A stretch of DNA of 64,000 nt from Alcaligenaceae bacterium. GTDB taxonomy: Bacteria > Pseudomonadota > Gammaproteobacteria > Burkholderiales > Burkholderiaceae_B. The notes beneath the pieces were generated by a model. That model searched no databases. It was not told where the DNA came from and saw nothing but the letters and a program-made list of their open reading frames with translations. Made by a program: the position numbers and the translations under genes. The stretch lies in assembly GCA_013416405.1 (NCBI GenBank), contig JACCET010000005.1:1-64000 (forward strand), given 5' to 3'. Below, piece by piece: positions 35,678 to 45,766 of this stretch (position 1 is its first letter; each line of letters opens with the position of its first letter).

Positions 35678-35758
35678 GACTCCTCCAAAAGAAGAGGAAA
35701 GTCTAAACTACTTGGAGCTCGCGCGCGAGGCTGGACAGCAGCGGCGCGTCAAATCGTA

Positions 35759-35803
35759 AAATGGGGTCAGACACTGTGTTTGGAATCGTGTTTGACGCCA
35801 TTT
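35759..35803. repeat. REP-like imperfect palindrome in alr/hpnC gap
   Basis: AAATGGGGTCAGACAC (35759-35774) and GTGTTTGACGCCATTT (35788-35803) form 16-bp arms with two mismatches around a 13-bp centre. The GGGGTCAGACAC word is typical of dispersed palindromes linked to REP-associated (Y1) transposases in betaproteobacteria; that link is from memory. No transposase is nearby. A TATACT at 35822-35827, ahead of the hpnC ATG, may be a -10 element. Confidence 0.55.
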
Positions 35804-35835
35804 GACCATTACCACGTGGCTTATACTCACCGCCT

Positions 35836-36732
35836 ATGGCTGTGGATCATTACGAAAATTTCCCTGTTGCATCAATATTGCTGCCCCGGCGCCTGCGTGT
35901 TCCGGTGCGCAATATCTATCGATTCGCCCGCAACGCCGACGATATCGCCGACGAGGGTGAGGCCCTGCCTGACCAGCGGATCGGGCAACTGTCGCAATAC
36001 CGCAGCGCCCTGCAACAAATCCAGGATGGTGGCCTGAATCTACCCCAGACAGATCCCCTATACCCAGTATTCCAGCCGCTGGAATACACCATACGGCACC
36101 ATGGTTTGCCTATGGAACCGTTTTTTGATTTGCTCTCGGCTTTCACGCAAGACGTCACCACAACGCGCTATGCCAACGACCAGGCACTGCTTGATTATTG
36201 CCGCCGCTCAGCCAATCCGGTCGGACGCCTGATGTTGCATCTGTATGATCAGGCCAGCGCCGATAACCTGCAGCAGGCAGACGCCATTTGTACCGGCCTG
36301 CAACTGACCAATTTCTGGCAAGACATTGCCATAGACTGGCATAAGGGCCGTGTCTACTTGCCGCAAGACAAACTGAATCAGCACGGAGTGACCGAAGATT
36401 ACATTGCCAAACAGACGCATCTGGGCATGCAGGCTGCCGGTCTACAGCCCGCCGCAGCCGGCGCGGTCACGCCGCTGGACACCAACTGGCAGGCACTTCT
36501 ACATGAACAGGTCGCACAGGCCCGAGAGCTGCTGCAGTCAGGCTTGCCACTGGCCCACGGGCTGGGTGGCCGGATAGGCCTGGAGTTAAGGCTGGTCGTG
36601 CATGGGGGCTTGCGTATCCTTGAGCGCCTGGAGCAATTACACTACGACATATTCTTTCAGCGGCCCACACTTGCCAAAAGCGACTGGGCCCTGCTTCTGT
36701 GGCGTGCAATAGCCCGACCTGCACGCCTTTGA
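35836..36732 (+). CDS. hpnC: hydroxysqualene synthase HpnC
   Basis: HpnC converts presqualene diphosphate to hydroxysqualene in the bacterial squalene pathway. The 298 residues form a trans-isoprenyl fold with aspartate-rich motifs NADDIAD (about 33-39) and FWQDIAIDWHKGR (about 158-170). The length fits the family. It leads the hpnC-hpnD-hpnE operon, with 29 bp to hpnD. The name rests on order and likeness, since HpnC and HpnD are paralogues. Confidence 0.9.
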   Translation: MAVDHYENFPVASILLPRRLRVPVRNIYRFARNADDIADEGEALPDQRIGQLSQYRSALQQIQDGGLNLPQTDPLYPVFQPLEYTIRHHGLPMEPFFDLLSAFTQDVTTTRYANDQALLDYCRRSANPVGRLMLHLYDQASADNLQQADAICTGLQLTNFWQDIAIDWHKGRVYLPQDKLNQHGVTEDYIAKQTHLGMQAAGLQPAAAGAVTPLDTNWQALLHEQVAQARELLQSGLPLAHGLGGRIGLELRLVVHGGLRILERLEQLHYDIFFQRPTLAKSDWALLLWRAIARPARL

Positions 36733-36761
36733 TCCCCATACGCTTTACATGATGCACACGC

Positions 36762-37625
36762 ATGAGCCCTGACGAATACTGCCAGAACAAAGCTGCCAAG
36801 AGCGGCTCCAGCTTCTATTACGCCTTCCTATTCCTGCCGCCTGACCGCCGCAAAGCCATCACGGCCCTCTATGCCTTTTGCCGCGAAGTCGACGACGTGG
36901 TCGACGAGTGCACCGATCCGGGAGTGGCCCGCATGAAGCTGGCCTGGTGGCGCAGCCAGATTGAAAGCATGTACGCCGGCAAACCCGAACACCCGGTCAC
37001 ACAGGCCCTGGAACCGCACGTCCATGCCTTCGACCTGACTGCAGAACGCCTGTATGCCATCGTGGAAGGCATGGAAATGGATCTGGATCAGGCCCACTAT
37101 GACGATTGGGCCGGTTTGCGCAAGTATTGCTGGCATGCGGCAGGCGTAGTCGGCGAACTGTCGGCCAATATCTTTGGCCACACACAGCCCGAAACCCTGG
37201 ACTATGCGGAAAAGCTGGGCCTGGCATTCCAACTGACCAATATCATTCGCGATGTCGGTGACGATGCCCGGCGCGGCCGCATCTACCTGCCTGTGGAAGA
37301 CATGCAGAAATTCAACGTGACGGCAGCCGAGATTATCGATGGCGTTCACTCCGACCGTTTTGTGGCCTTGATGCGCTTCCAGACCGACAGGGCCAGGCAA
37401 TGCTACCGCGATGCGGCGCAATCACTGCCCGACGCCGACAGGCGATCGCAACGGCCCGGGCTGATGATGGCCGCCATTTATTACACCCTGCTCAAGGAAA
37501 TAGAGCGCGACAACTGGCAAGTACTCGACCAGCGCATTTCGCTCACACCCATACGCAAATTCTGGCTGGCCTGGAAAGTTTGGGTGGGCGGAGGACGCGG
37601 CCTGGTCAGGCACCTGCGGCGATGA
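36762..37625 (+). CDS. hpnD: presqualene diphosphate synthase HpnD
   Basis: HpnD condenses two farnesyl diphosphates into presqualene diphosphate. The 287 residues have the aspartate motifs EVDDVVDE (about 42-49) and RDVGDDARRGRIYLP (about 163-177), closer to squalene/phytoene synthases than HpnC is. The farnesyl diphosphate would come from IspA, also in this window. Its stop overlaps the hpnE ATG as ATGA, so the two are translationally coupled. Confidence 0.93.
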   Translation: MSPDEYCQNKAAKSGSSFYYAFLFLPPDRRKAITALYAFCREVDDVVDECTDPGVARMKLAWWRSQIESMYAGKPEHPVTQALEPHVHAFDLTAERLYAIVEGMEMDLDQAHYDDWAGLRKYCWHAAGVVGELSANIFGHTQPETLDYAEKLGLAFQLTNIIRDVGDDARRGRIYLPVEDMQKFNVTAAEIIDGVHSDRFVALMRFQTDRARQCYRDAAQSLPDADRRSQRPGLMMAAIYYTLLKEIERDNWQVLDQRISLTPIRKFWLAWKVWVGGGRGLVRHLRR

Positions 37626-39001
37626 AAATAGCGGTCATAGGCGGTGGCTGGGCCGGCCTGACCGCCGCCTGGACGCTGCAGCAGCAAGGCCACGCCGTGG
37701 CACTTTTTGAAGCAGCCCGCACCCTGGGCGGACGCGCCCGCCGCATACACTCGCGCTCACTGAATCTGGCCATAGACAACGGGCAGCACATTCTGCTGGG
37801 TGCTTATACCGAGACCCAGACCGTCATGCGCGAACTGGGCCTGGATACCAGCCGCCTGTTCCACCGGGAACCTCTGTCGTTGCAAGCGGCCGATGGCACA
37901 TTTGGCCTACGCACCCTGCCCCTGCCCACCCCCCTGCATCTGCTTGGAGGAGTGCTTGCCGCACACGGCCTGAGCCTAAACGAGCGCATGAGCCTGATCA
38001 CCTTGACCGCCTCCTTGCGTCTGCATGGCTGGAAAACCACGGCCGGCCTGAGCGTAGGACAATGGCTGGAACAAGGCGGGCAATCACCTGATGTCATACG
38101 CAGCTTCTGGCAACCGCTGTGCCTGGCTGCGCTGAACACGCCCATTTCGGATGCCTGTGCCCAGTTGTTTGCCCACGTGCTGCGCGATAGCCTGGGTGGC
38201 CCCAAAGCGGCCACAGACGTCCTGATACCCCGGGTGGACTTGTCGCAACTATGGCCCGATGAGCTTGCGCACCGACTAAACCAGCAGACCGCCGAAGGTG
38301 CGGGATTGCATCTTGCTCACACGGTCAGAAAACTGAGCGCGTGCACGTCCGCTGTCACGGTAGACGATTCACGCTTTGACGCGGTGATGGTAGCCGGCAA
38401 CGTACCGTCCACACTCAGACTGCTGAAACAACTGGAACCTGTAAAAGGCAGCCAGCGCTACCTGGATAGGTTGGCGGGCTTTGGCTTTCTGCCCATAGCC
38501 ACGATTACCCTGAAGCTGGAGCAACCGTGGCAACTGCCCCAGCCCATGCTGCTGTTGCGCGACCATCCTGCCAAGCTACAGTTCGGCCAGTGGCTTTTTG
38601 ACCGCAGCGCCTTTGCCCGTGCTGATCCTGAAGCAACAACTTCGCCCGCAGGCAACGCCGCCACGATTCAGGCTGAACATTTAATTCATATTGTCATCAG
38701 CGACGCGTCGGCTTTGCAGACACACGACCAAAGCGACGTTGTTGCGGCGGTCACGGCGCAAGTCCAGGCCCAAACACGGCGCTTCGGCCCCATGCCGCAC
38801 GTGACAGGTCACGATGTCATCGTAGAAAAGCGCGCCACCTTCGCCGCAAGGCCTGGACTGGCCAGGCCCGCAGTCGACTCACCCTGGCCGCGCGTATGGG
38901 TGGCCGGCGACTGGACAGACACCGGCTACCCCGGTGTACTGGAAGGCGCCGTGCGCAGCGGCCGCCAGGCTGCGGCAGCGCTGCTGCGCAGCCTGGCATA
39001 A
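37622..39001 (+). CDS. hpnE: hydroxysqualene dehydroxylase HpnE (FAD-dependent)
   Basis: HpnE reduces hydroxysqualene to squalene. The 459 residues open with the FAD dinucleotide motif IAVIGGGWAGLTAAW (about 3-17) and GGRAR, and end with the FAD-binding segment VWVAGDWTDTGYPGVLEGAV typical of the amine-oxidase/desaturase family. I chose the ATG at 37622 because it overlaps the hpnD stop and starts the Rossmann fold; the frame open further upstream lies only within hpnD. No squalene-hopene cyclase is in the window. Confidence 0.93.
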   Translation: MKIAVIGGGWAGLTAAWTLQQQGHAVALFEAARTLGGRARRIHSRSLNLAIDNGQHILLGAYTETQTVMRELGLDTSRLFHREPLSLQAADGTFGLRTLPLPTPLHLLGGVLAAHGLSLNERMSLITLTASLRLHGWKTTAGLSVGQWLEQGGQSPDVIRSFWQPLCLAALNTPISDACAQLFAHVLRDSLGGPKAATDVLIPRVDLSQLWPDELAHRLNQQTAEGAGLHLAHTVRKLSACTSAVTVDDSRFDAVMVAGNVPSTLRLLKQLEPVKGSQRYLDRLAGFGFLPIATITLKLEQPWQLPQPMLLLRDHPAKLQFGQWLFDRSAFARADPEATTSPAGNAATIQAEHLIHIVISDASALQTHDQSDVVAAVTAQVQAQTRRFGPMPHVTGHDVIVEKRATFAARPGLARPAVDSPWPRVWVAGDWTDTGYPGVLEGAVRSGRQAAAALLRSLA

Positions 39002-39026
39002 GACGACCTACGCCGGGTCACAGCCC

Positions 39027-40436
39027 TTAGGCAGGCGCGTGTTGGCTGATGTAATCCCTGACCAGTTCCAACTTGCAATCAAATACTTCGACACGCTGCG
39101 GCAGCGAGGCCAGGCCTTGCAAATGAGTAGGAACCGGCGCAGGTTTACCTGTGGCAGCCTCTATGGTTTCACTGAACTTGGCGGGTAGCGCGGTTTCCAA
39201 TACCAGCATGGGGATACCCGGTTCGACGTAGCTGGCCGCCACCTTGACACCGTCTGCCGTGTGCGGATCGATAAGCACCCCCGTTTCGCGCTGGATGTCA
39301 CGTATGGTCTGCAGCCTGTCCGCGTGAGTGCTGACGCCGGCGACAAAGCCATAGCGCGATTCGAACTCAGGCTGCCTGGCGCTCAAGTCAAAGTGGCCTT
39401 GGGTGGCCAGTTCGCTCCAGCACTCCTTAACCTTGGCGGCATCCGCGCCCAAAAGATCGAACACAAAGCGTTCAAAATTCGATGCCCGGGAAATGTCCAT
39501 AGACGGGCTGGAGGTTGCATGAGTTTCGGATGCAGGGCGTGGTCGGTAAATACCGGTACGGAAGAACTCTTCCAGCACATTGTTTTCATTGGTAGCCAGC
39601 ACCAAGCGGCGCACCGGCAAGCCCATTTGGCGTGCAATGTGCCCGGAAAGAATATTGCCGAAATTACCGGATGGCACGGCAAAAGATACTTGCTGGCCAG
39701 GGCCATTGGTGGCACGCAGCCAGCCCCAGAAATAATAAATAACCTGTGCAGCGATGCGGGCCCAGTTGATGGAGTTGACTGCGCCTAGGTTGTATTTGGC
39801 CTTGAAATCGAGATCGCCGGCCAGTGCCTTGACGATATCCTGGCATTCGTCAAATACGCCCTTAAGGGCGATATTGTGAATATTCGGATCTTGCAGCGAA
39901 TACATTTGCGCACGTTGAAAGTCACTCATGCGTCCGTGAGGCGAAAGCATAAAGACAGTTACACCGCGTTTTCCCCTTAAAGCGTATTCTGCGGCCGATC
40001 CGGTATCGCCCGAGGTGGCACCCAGAATATTCAGCGTGGCCTGACGTTTGTCTAGTACATATTCGAACACTTGGCCCAGGAACTGCATGGCCATATCTTT
40101 GAAGGCCAGCGTCGGCCCTTCTGAAAGGCCCAGCAAAGTCAGGCCATTATTCAGGGGCTTGAGCGGCACGATGTGCTCGCTGCCAAACGTCTGTGCGTTA
40201 TAGGCGGCATGCGTCAGGCGCGAGAGATCAGCTTTGGGAATGTCATCGATGAACAGCCCCAGAATCTCGGTGGCCAATTCCGCATAGCTTAGCTTGCGCC
40301 ACGCTTCCAGTGTATTGGCACTGATCGTGGGCAGGTTTTCTGGTAGGGCCAGGCCACCATCGGGCGCCAGCCCTTCGAGCAAAATATCGGAAAACGGTTG
40401 TGGGGCCATGCCGCCACGGGTAGACAAGTATTTCAC
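39027..40436 (-). CDS. thrC: threonine synthase
   Basis: ThrC is a PLP enzyme that converts O-phosphohomoserine to threonine. The 469 residues have the PLP lysine in LAFKDMAMQ (Lys113) and the phosphate loop GATSGDTGSAAEYA (about 139-152). Its start overlaps the hom stop as ATGA. It converges on hpnE, with only 25 bp between the stops and no clear terminator. Confidence 0.96.
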   Translation of the reverse strand: MKYLSTRGGMAPQPFSDILLEGLAPDGGLALPENLPTISANTLEAWRKLSYAELATEILGLFIDDIPKADLSRLTHAAYNAQTFGSEHIVPLKPLNNGLTLLGLSEGPTLAFKDMAMQFLGQVFEYVLDKRQATLNILGATSGDTGSAAEYALRGKRGVTVFMLSPHGRMSDFQRAQMYSLQDPNIHNIALKGVFDECQDIVKALAGDLDFKAKYNLGAVNSINWARIAAQVIYYFWGWLRATNGPGQQVSFAVPSGNFGNILSGHIARQMGLPVRRLVLATNENNVLEEFFRTGIYRPRPASETHATSSPSMDISRASNFERFVFDLLGADAAKVKECWSELATQGHFDLSARQPEFESRYGFVAGVSTHADRLQTIRDIQRETGVLIDPHTADGVKVAASYVEPGIPMLVLETALPAKFSETIEAATGKPAPVPTHLQGLASLPQRVEVFDCKLELVRDYISQHAPA

Positions 40437-41737
40437 AGCAGGTTCTCCACACGCAGACGCGTTACCTTGGTGTGCACGAAAGGCAGCGCATGAATACGAT
40501 CCAGAGCCGCGTCGATCGCCCCTTCGCGGGCCTGGTGCGAAAGAAAGATGATGTCGGCTTCGGTCTCACCATGCGGTTCCTGGAACATGGAGCCGATGGA
40601 AATATTCATTTCGGACAAAATGCTGGCGATATCGGCCAGCACGCCAGGGCGGTCTTGCACACGCATGCGCAGATAATACGCAGACACGACCTCGGAAACC
40701 GGCAGTATTGGGGTATCGTCCATGGCATCGGGCTGGAAGGCCAGATGCGGTACGCGATGCCCCGGATCGGCCGATTCCAGACGGGCCACATCGACCAGAT
40801 CGGCAACCACTGCCGACGCGGTAGGCATCTCGCCGGCGCCCTGGCCGTAGTACATGGTTGGGCCTACTACGTCGCCGCTGACCAGCACGGCATTCATGGC
40901 ACCTTCAACGTTGGCCAGCAGACAACTGATCGGCACCAGGGTCGGGTGCACACGCAGTTCAATCCCCTTGTCGCTGCGACGCGTAATTCCCAGCAACTTG
41001 ATACGGTAGCCCAGCCGTTCGGCATGGGCGATATCTTCCGCCGCCAGCAAAGAGATGCCCTCGATGTGTGCCTTGTCGAACTGCACGGGAACACCAAAGG
41101 CCAGCGAAGCCAGCAACGTCAATTTATGGGCGGCATCAACCCCTTCGATATCGAAGGTGGGATCGGCTTCGGCATAGCCCAGCCGTTGCGCCTCGGCCAA
41201 CACCTGCTCGAAGGGCATGCCCTTGGAGCGCATCTCGGACAGAATGAAATTGGTGGTGCCATTGATGATGCCCGCCAGCCACTGAATGCGGTTGGCGGTC
41301 AGGCCTTCACGTATGGCCTTGACGATTGGAATACCACCGGCTACGGCTGCCTCGAAGGTCACCATGACACCCTTGGCATGCGCCGCGGCAAAGATTTCAT
41401 TGCCATGCTTGGCCAGCAAGGCCTTATTGGCCGTAACCACGTGCTTACCCTGGGCTATCGCCTCCATGATCAGCTCGCGCGCCAGCGTGTCGCCGCCCAT
41501 CAGCTCGACCACAATATCGATTTCAGGGTTGCGCACGACCTCTAGGCCGTCCTGGGTGACCAGCACTGCGCCGCCGACCAAACGCCTGGCCTTCTCGATA
41601 TCGCGTACCGCCACGGCAGTCACTTCGATATGGCGACCCGCACGGCGGGCAATTTCCTGAGCGTTGCGCGTCAAGACCTTCCAGGTACCGCCCCCTACAA
41701 CGCCCAAACCCAGCAAACCTACTTTTATAGGAGTCAT
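40433..41737 (-). CDS. hom: homoserine dehydrogenase
   Basis: Hom reduces aspartate semialdehyde to homoserine, the branch point to threonine and methionine. The 434 residues have the NAD(P) motif [11 protein letters not shown] (about 8-18), the catalytic core near [14 protein letters not shown] (about 157-170) and a C-terminal ACT domain (about 350-430) that usually senses threonine. Its start overlaps the alaC stop and its stop overlaps the thrC start, so the three genes are tightly coupled. Confidence 0.96.
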   Translation of the reverse strand: MTPIKVGLLGLGVVGGGTWKVLTRNAQEIARRAGRHIEVTAVAVRDIEKARRLVGGAVLVTQDGLEVVRNPEIDIVVELMGGDTLARELIMEAIAQGKHVVTANKALLAKHGNEIFAAAHAKGVMVTFEAAVAGGIPIVKAIREGLTANRIQWLAGIINGTTNFILSEMRSKGMPFEQVLAEAQRLGYAEADPTFDIEGVDAAHKLTLLASLAFGVPVQFDKAHIEGISLLAAEDIAHAERLGYRIKLLGITRRSDKGIELRVHPTLVPISCLLANVEGAMNAVLVSGDVVGPTMYYGQGAGEMPTASAVVADLVDVARLESADPGHRVPHLAFQPDAMDDTPILPVSEVVSAYYLRMRVQDRPGVLADIASILSEMNISIGSMFQEPHGETEADIIFLSHQAREGAIDAALDRIHALPFVHTKVTRLRVENLL

Positions 41738-42921
41738 TTACCTAATCCGTCCTTACGGAACATTTCTTTGATGCCACGCACCGCCTGACGGGTACGTTGC
41801 TCGTTTTCAATCAGTGCAAAGCGCACATAGCCATCACCATACTCACCAAAACCTATGCCGGGCGATACCGCTACCTTGGCGTCGGCCAGCAGGCGTTTGG
41901 AAAACTCCAGCGAGCCCTGCTCTTCATAGAACTCGGGAATTTTCGCCCAGATATACATGGACGCCTTAGGTATGTCGACCATCCAGCCGGCTTCATGCAA
42001 GCCTTTGGCCAGTACATCGCGACGGTTACGGTATTGCTCGACAACCTGGGACACTTCATCTTGTGGCCCCTCGAGGGCGGCAATGGATGCCACCTGTATG
42101 GGTGTGAACATGCCGTAATCGTGGTAGCTTTTGATGCGCGCCAGGGCGTTGACCAATTCCTGATTACCGACCATGAAGCCTACGCGCCAGCCAGCCATGT
42201 TGTAGCTTTTGCTCATGGTGAAGAATTCAACCGCCACATCGCGCGCGCCCTCGACCTGCATGATGGAAGGCGCCTTATAGCCGTCGAACGTGATGTCGGC
42301 ATAGGCCAGGTCGTGCACCACCAGGATATTGTGCTCTTTGGCCAGGGCAACGACGCGCTCGAAGAACGCCAGATCGACACACTGCGCGGTGGGATTGCTG
42401 GGGAAACCCAGTATCATCATCTTGGGCTTGGGTATGCTTTCACGCACTGCCCTTTCGATTTCATCGAAAAAGTCCAGCCCCGGCGTCATGGGCACCGAAC
42501 GGATATTGGCACCCGCAATGACAGCGCCATATATATGGATGGGGTAGCTGGGATTGGGCACCAGCACGGTGTCGCCACGATCCAGCGTGGCAAGCATCAG
42601 GTGGGCCAGGCCCTCTTTGGAGCCTATGGTAACGATGGCTTCGGAATCGGGATCGATTTGCACGCCATAGCGCCGGTCGTACCAGCCCGAAATGGCCTTG
42701 CGTAGACGCGGTATGCCCTTGGACACCGAATAGCCGTGCGTATCAGGCCGGGTGGCGGCCTCGACGAGTTTGTCTACAATGTGCTTGGGCGTGGGCCCAT
42801 CGGGGTTGCCCATAGACATGTCGATAATATCTTCGCCTCGCCGGCGCGCCGCCATTTTCAATTCACCGGTGATGTTGAATACGTAGGGCGGCAGACGTTC
42901 TATACGGGGGAAATTCGTCAT
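41734..42921 (-). CDS. alaC: alanine transaminase AlaC (PLP class I aminotransferase)
   Basis: This 395-residue class I aminotransferase resembles AlaC, which moves amino groups between glutamate and pyruvate. The PLP lysine lies in [13 protein letters not shown] (about 230-242), and the N-terminus [15 protein letters not shown] is typical. I chose the ATG at 42921; the frame is open another 73 codons upstream, but that part has no homologous look. Placement before hom and thrC is common in betaproteobacteria. A role in supplying amino groups to this pathway is possible. Confidence 0.93.
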   Translation of the reverse strand: MTNFPRIERLPPYVFNITGELKMAARRRGEDIIDMSMGNPDGPTPKHIVDKLVEAATRPDTHGYSVSKGIPRLRKAISGWYDRRYGVQIDPDSEAIVTIGSKEGLAHLMLATLDRGDTVLVPNPSYPIHIYGAVIAGANIRSVPMTPGLDFFDEIERAVRESIPKPKMMILGFPSNPTAQCVDLAFFERVVALAKEHNILVVHDLAYADITFDGYKAPSIMQVEGARDVAVEFFTMSKSYNMAGWRVGFMVGNQELVNALARIKSYHDYGMFTPIQVASIAALEGPQDEVSQVVEQYRNRRDVLAKGLHEAGWMVDIPKASMYIWAKIPEFYEEQGSLEFSKRLLADAKVAVSPGIGFGEYGDGYVRFALIENEQRTRQAVRGIKEMFRKDGLGK

Positions 42922-43096
42922 GATGTTCCAGGGCGTGGTAAGCGTAGGCAAGTGTCGAAGGGTGCAATGCAACAAAATCGTCGTCCGACCAGTGCCGAAC
43001 GAGAACCCACAAGTGTAATCCATTCGAAAAAAACAGGAAATCGCCGTATGCCGCGAAAGCTTTGCGCTATGATCAAGATGATTTTTGGAGTGTCCC

Positions 43097-43546
43097 GTGC
43101 AATTACAAAGCGAATCCAATCCTGCCCTCAATACCGTCACAGCCTATGGTCACAACTACGTTGAAATCAACGAAGTCAGCTACACGCACCCCGTGTATTT
43201 TGCGCCTGAAGGCGAAGTACACGCATGGCAAGTCGCTACGGCTGCCGACATCAGCGCGGCAACCCTGCGCGAGATCGCCGGCCTTACCGATGCCAAGCCC
43301 GATCCCATGGCTTTTCTCGACGGTAATACCGCGTTGCAAAAACCAGCTGATGCGCCCGAGGTCGTACTGATAGGCACAGGGCTGACGCAACACCTGCTGC
43401 CCAACCATATTACGCAAGCCTTGCTCGGTGTGGGCATAGGCGTGGAAGCCATGAGCACCCAGGCTGCAGCCCGCACCTACAATATCCTGATGTCCGAAGG
43501 CCGACGCGTTGTTGTCGCCCTGTTACCCCACGAGGAGGCCGCATGA
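43097..43546 (+). CDS. Mth938-like domain (DUF498) protein
   Basis: This 149-residue protein has the Mth938/NDUFAF3 fold signature [16 protein letters not shown] (about 95-110) and [17 protein letters not shown]. The bacterial function is unknown. The start is taken as GTG at 43097 because GGAG (43087-43090) lies 6 bp upstream; a TTG at 43085 would lack a ribosome site. A TATGAT at 43068-43073 may be the -10 element. Its stop overlaps the bcp start by 4 bp. Confidence 0.86.
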   Translation: MQLQSESNPALNTVTAYGHNYVEINEVSYTHPVYFAPEGEVHAWQVATAADISAATLREIAGLTDAKPDPMAFLDGNTALQKPADAPEVVLIGTGLTQHLLPNHITQALLGVGIGVEAMSTQAAARTYNILMSEGRRVVVALLPHEEAA

Positions 43547-44010
43547 GCCAGATTGCCGTAGGCAAAGCCATTCCCGACTTTACCGCCGCCAGCACCCAGG
43601 GCGAAATCAGCCTTAAGTGCTTGCACGGCCATCGCGCCGTCCTGTACTTTTATCCTAAAGACAGCACGCCGGGCTGCACCACCCAGGCCCAGGGCTTTCG
43701 CGACCACTATCAAGCTTTTGTCGATGCAGGCTGTCAAATTGTTGGCATCTCGCGCGATTCCCTGAAATCTCACAGCAACTTCACCGATAAACAGGAACTG
43801 CCCTTCCCGCTGATCTCTGATCAAGACGAAGCTTTGTGCCAACTGTTTGGCGTCATCAAAATGAAAAATATGTACGGTAAACAGGTACGTGGCATTGAAC
43901 GCAGCACATTTCTGATTGATGCCGACGGCACCCTGTTGCATGAATGGCGCGGCCTGCGTGTACCAGGCCATGTCGAAGAAGTCTTGCAGGTCGCCCGCGA
44001 ACAGGAATAA
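43543..44010 (+). CDS. bcp: thioredoxin-dependent peroxiredoxin (Bcp/PrxQ family)
   Basis: Bcp reduces peroxides with thiols. The 155 residues hold the peroxidatic Cys45 in DSTPGCTTQ. The usual resolving cysteine five residues later (CX4C in E. coli Bcp) is replaced here by Gln50. Two other cysteines (64, 99) lie elsewhere, so this may be a 1-Cys form or use another resolving residue. It is translationally coupled to the Mth938-like gene and precedes phoH. Confidence 0.92.
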   Translation: MSQIAVGKAIPDFTAASTQGEISLKCLHGHRAVLYFYPKDSTPGCTTQAQGFRDHYQAFVDAGCQIVGISRDSLKSHSNFTDKQELPFPLISDQDEALCQLFGVIKMKNMYGKQVRGIERSTFLIDADGTLLHEWRGLRVPGHVEEVLQVAREQE

Positions 44011-44063
44011 ATACTGCGGCAATCCACGTTGCCACTTTACAGAACCACAGGAGCACACCCTTT

Positions 44064-45746
44064 ATGCCGCTACCAAAGTTGCCGACCCGCATGGGCGCCA
44101 TGGTTTCCGCCCCTACCTCTGCCGCGATGCCTGAAGCCCCTGAAATCAAAACACCGGCAACTCTTTCCGGCTCGCCGCACGGCAAGCCCTCCGGCGTGCA
44201 TCCTGGCAAGTCTTCGAGCGAGCCTTCCGCCAAACGCCAGGCGCCCGCCCAGGCCCGTCCCAAGGCCATTGCTCCCATCGTCCCCGAACCGCCGGCCCTG
44301 GCGGTGGTTGCCGTCAGAAACGAAAAAAAGAAACGTCTGCCTGTCACCCAGCGCAAGCTGTTCGTGCTGGATACCAATGTATTGCTGCACGACTCCAATT
44401 CCTTGTTCAAGTTCGAAGAACATGATATTTTCCTGCCCATGATGGTGCTCGAGGAACTCGACCACCAGAAAAAAGGCATGTCGGAAGTCGCCCGCAACGC
44501 ACGTCAGGTCAGCCGCTTTCTGGATGGTCTGGTCAGCGACACAAACAAGCTGGACAAAGGCGTGGCGCTGGACGCCCTGGGCAACCAGGAAGCCTTGGGC
44601 AATCTGCATTTTCAAACGTCCGCCCTGCATTCGCAATTGCCTATCGAGCTGCCACTGGGCAAGGCCGATAACGCCATCCTGAATGTGGTGCATGCGCTGC
44701 AGCTGGCCCATCCCAAGCGCGAAGTCGTTCTGGTGTCTAAAGACATCAATATGCGACTCAAGGCCCTTTCGCTCAGCCTGCCCGCCGAAGATTACCTGAA
44801 CGACCACGTTCTGGACGACTCCGACCTACTGTACGACGGCGTCATGCCGCTACCGGAAAATTTCTGGGCCAAGCATGGTAAAGACGTCGAATCGTGGCAG
44901 CAGGGCGGCACCACCTATTACCGCATTACCGGCCCTTTATGCTCTGAGTTCATCGTCAACGAATTCGTTTATTTCGATGGTGACCTCCCCCTGCAGGCCC
45001 AGGTCAAGGAAGTCAATGGGCGTAGTGCGGTGCTGGCCACCCTGCGCGATTACAGCCATGGCAAGAACAACGTGTGGGGCATTACCGCCCGCAATCGCGA
45101 ACAGAACTTCGCCCTGAATCTGCTCATGAATCCCGACTGCGACTTCGTCTCGCTGCTGGGTCAGGCAGGTACGGGCAAAACGCTGCTGGCCCTGGCTAGC
45201 GCCCTGACCCAAACCCTGGAAACCAAGCGGTATAACGAAATCATCATCACCCGGGCAACCGTCCCGGTGGGTGACGACATCGGTTTCCTGCCAGGTACGG
45301 AAGAAGAAAAAATGTTGCCCTGGATGGGCGCGCTCGAGGACAACCTGGAAGTCCTGCACCTTGGAGCCGGCAATAATGAAATGGGCGGCACCGGTGGCCA
45401 GGACTGGTCCAAGAATTCGACCATGGAACTGATACGCTCACGCATCAAGGTCAAGTCGCTGAACTTCATGCGCGGGCGAACCTTTCTGAACAAGTTCTTG
45501 ATCATAGACGAGGCCCAGAACCTGACGCCCAAGCAGATGAAGACCTTGGTCACCCGGGCCGGCCCGGGTACGAAAATCGTGTGTCTGGGCAATATCGCCC
45601 AGATCGATACCCCCTACCTGACCGAGGGCAGTTCGGGGCTGACCTATGTCGTAGACAGGTTCAAGGGCTGGCCGCATTCTGGCCATATCACCTTGCAAAG
45701 GGGCGAGCGCTCAAGACTGGCAGACTACGCCAGCGAAGCGCTTTAG
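44064..45746 (+). CDS. PhoH family ATPase with N-terminal PIN domain
   Basis: The 560-residue protein has a disordered Pro/Ala/Lys-rich N-terminus (1-95), a PIN nuclease-like domain (about 98-230, first Asp103 in VLDTNVLL) and a PhoH ATPase/helicase domain (about 320-560). The latter carries the Walker A GQAGTGKT (about 366-373) and Walker B LIIDEAQNL. The PIN-PhoH fusion (PhoH2-like) is an RNA helicase/RNase type in other bacteria. GGAG lies 10 bp before the ATG at 44064. It is unrelated to phoU despite the name. pdxA follows by 20 bp. Confidence 0.93.
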   Translation: MPLPKLPTRMGAMVSAPTSAAMPEAPEIKTPATLSGSPHGKPSGVHPGKSSSEPSAKRQAPAQARPKAIAPIVPEPPALAVVAVRNEKKKRLPVTQRKLFVLDTNVLLHDSNSLFKFEEHDIFLPMMVLEELDHQKKGMSEVARNARQVSRFLDGLVSDTNKLDKGVALDALGNQEALGNLHFQTSALHSQLPIELPLGKADNAILNVVHALQLAHPKREVVLVSKDINMRLKALSLSLPAEDYLNDHVLDDSDLLYDGVMPLPENFWAKHGKDVESWQQGGTTYYRITGPLCSEFIVNEFVYFDGDLPLQAQVKEVNGRSAVLATLRDYSHGKNNVWGITARNREQNFALNLLMNPDCDFVSLLGQAGTGKTLLALASALTQTLETKRYNEIIITRATVPVGDDIGFLPGTEEEKMLPWMGALEDNLEVLHLGAGNNEMGGTGGQDWSKNSTMELIRSRIKVKSLNFMRGRTFLNKFLIIDEAQNLTPKQMKTLVTRAGPGTKIVCLGNIAQIDTPYLTEGSSGLTYVVDRFKGWPHSGHITLQRGERSRLADYASEAL

Positions 45747-45766
45747 CGTCCAGTCTGGTGAATTCC

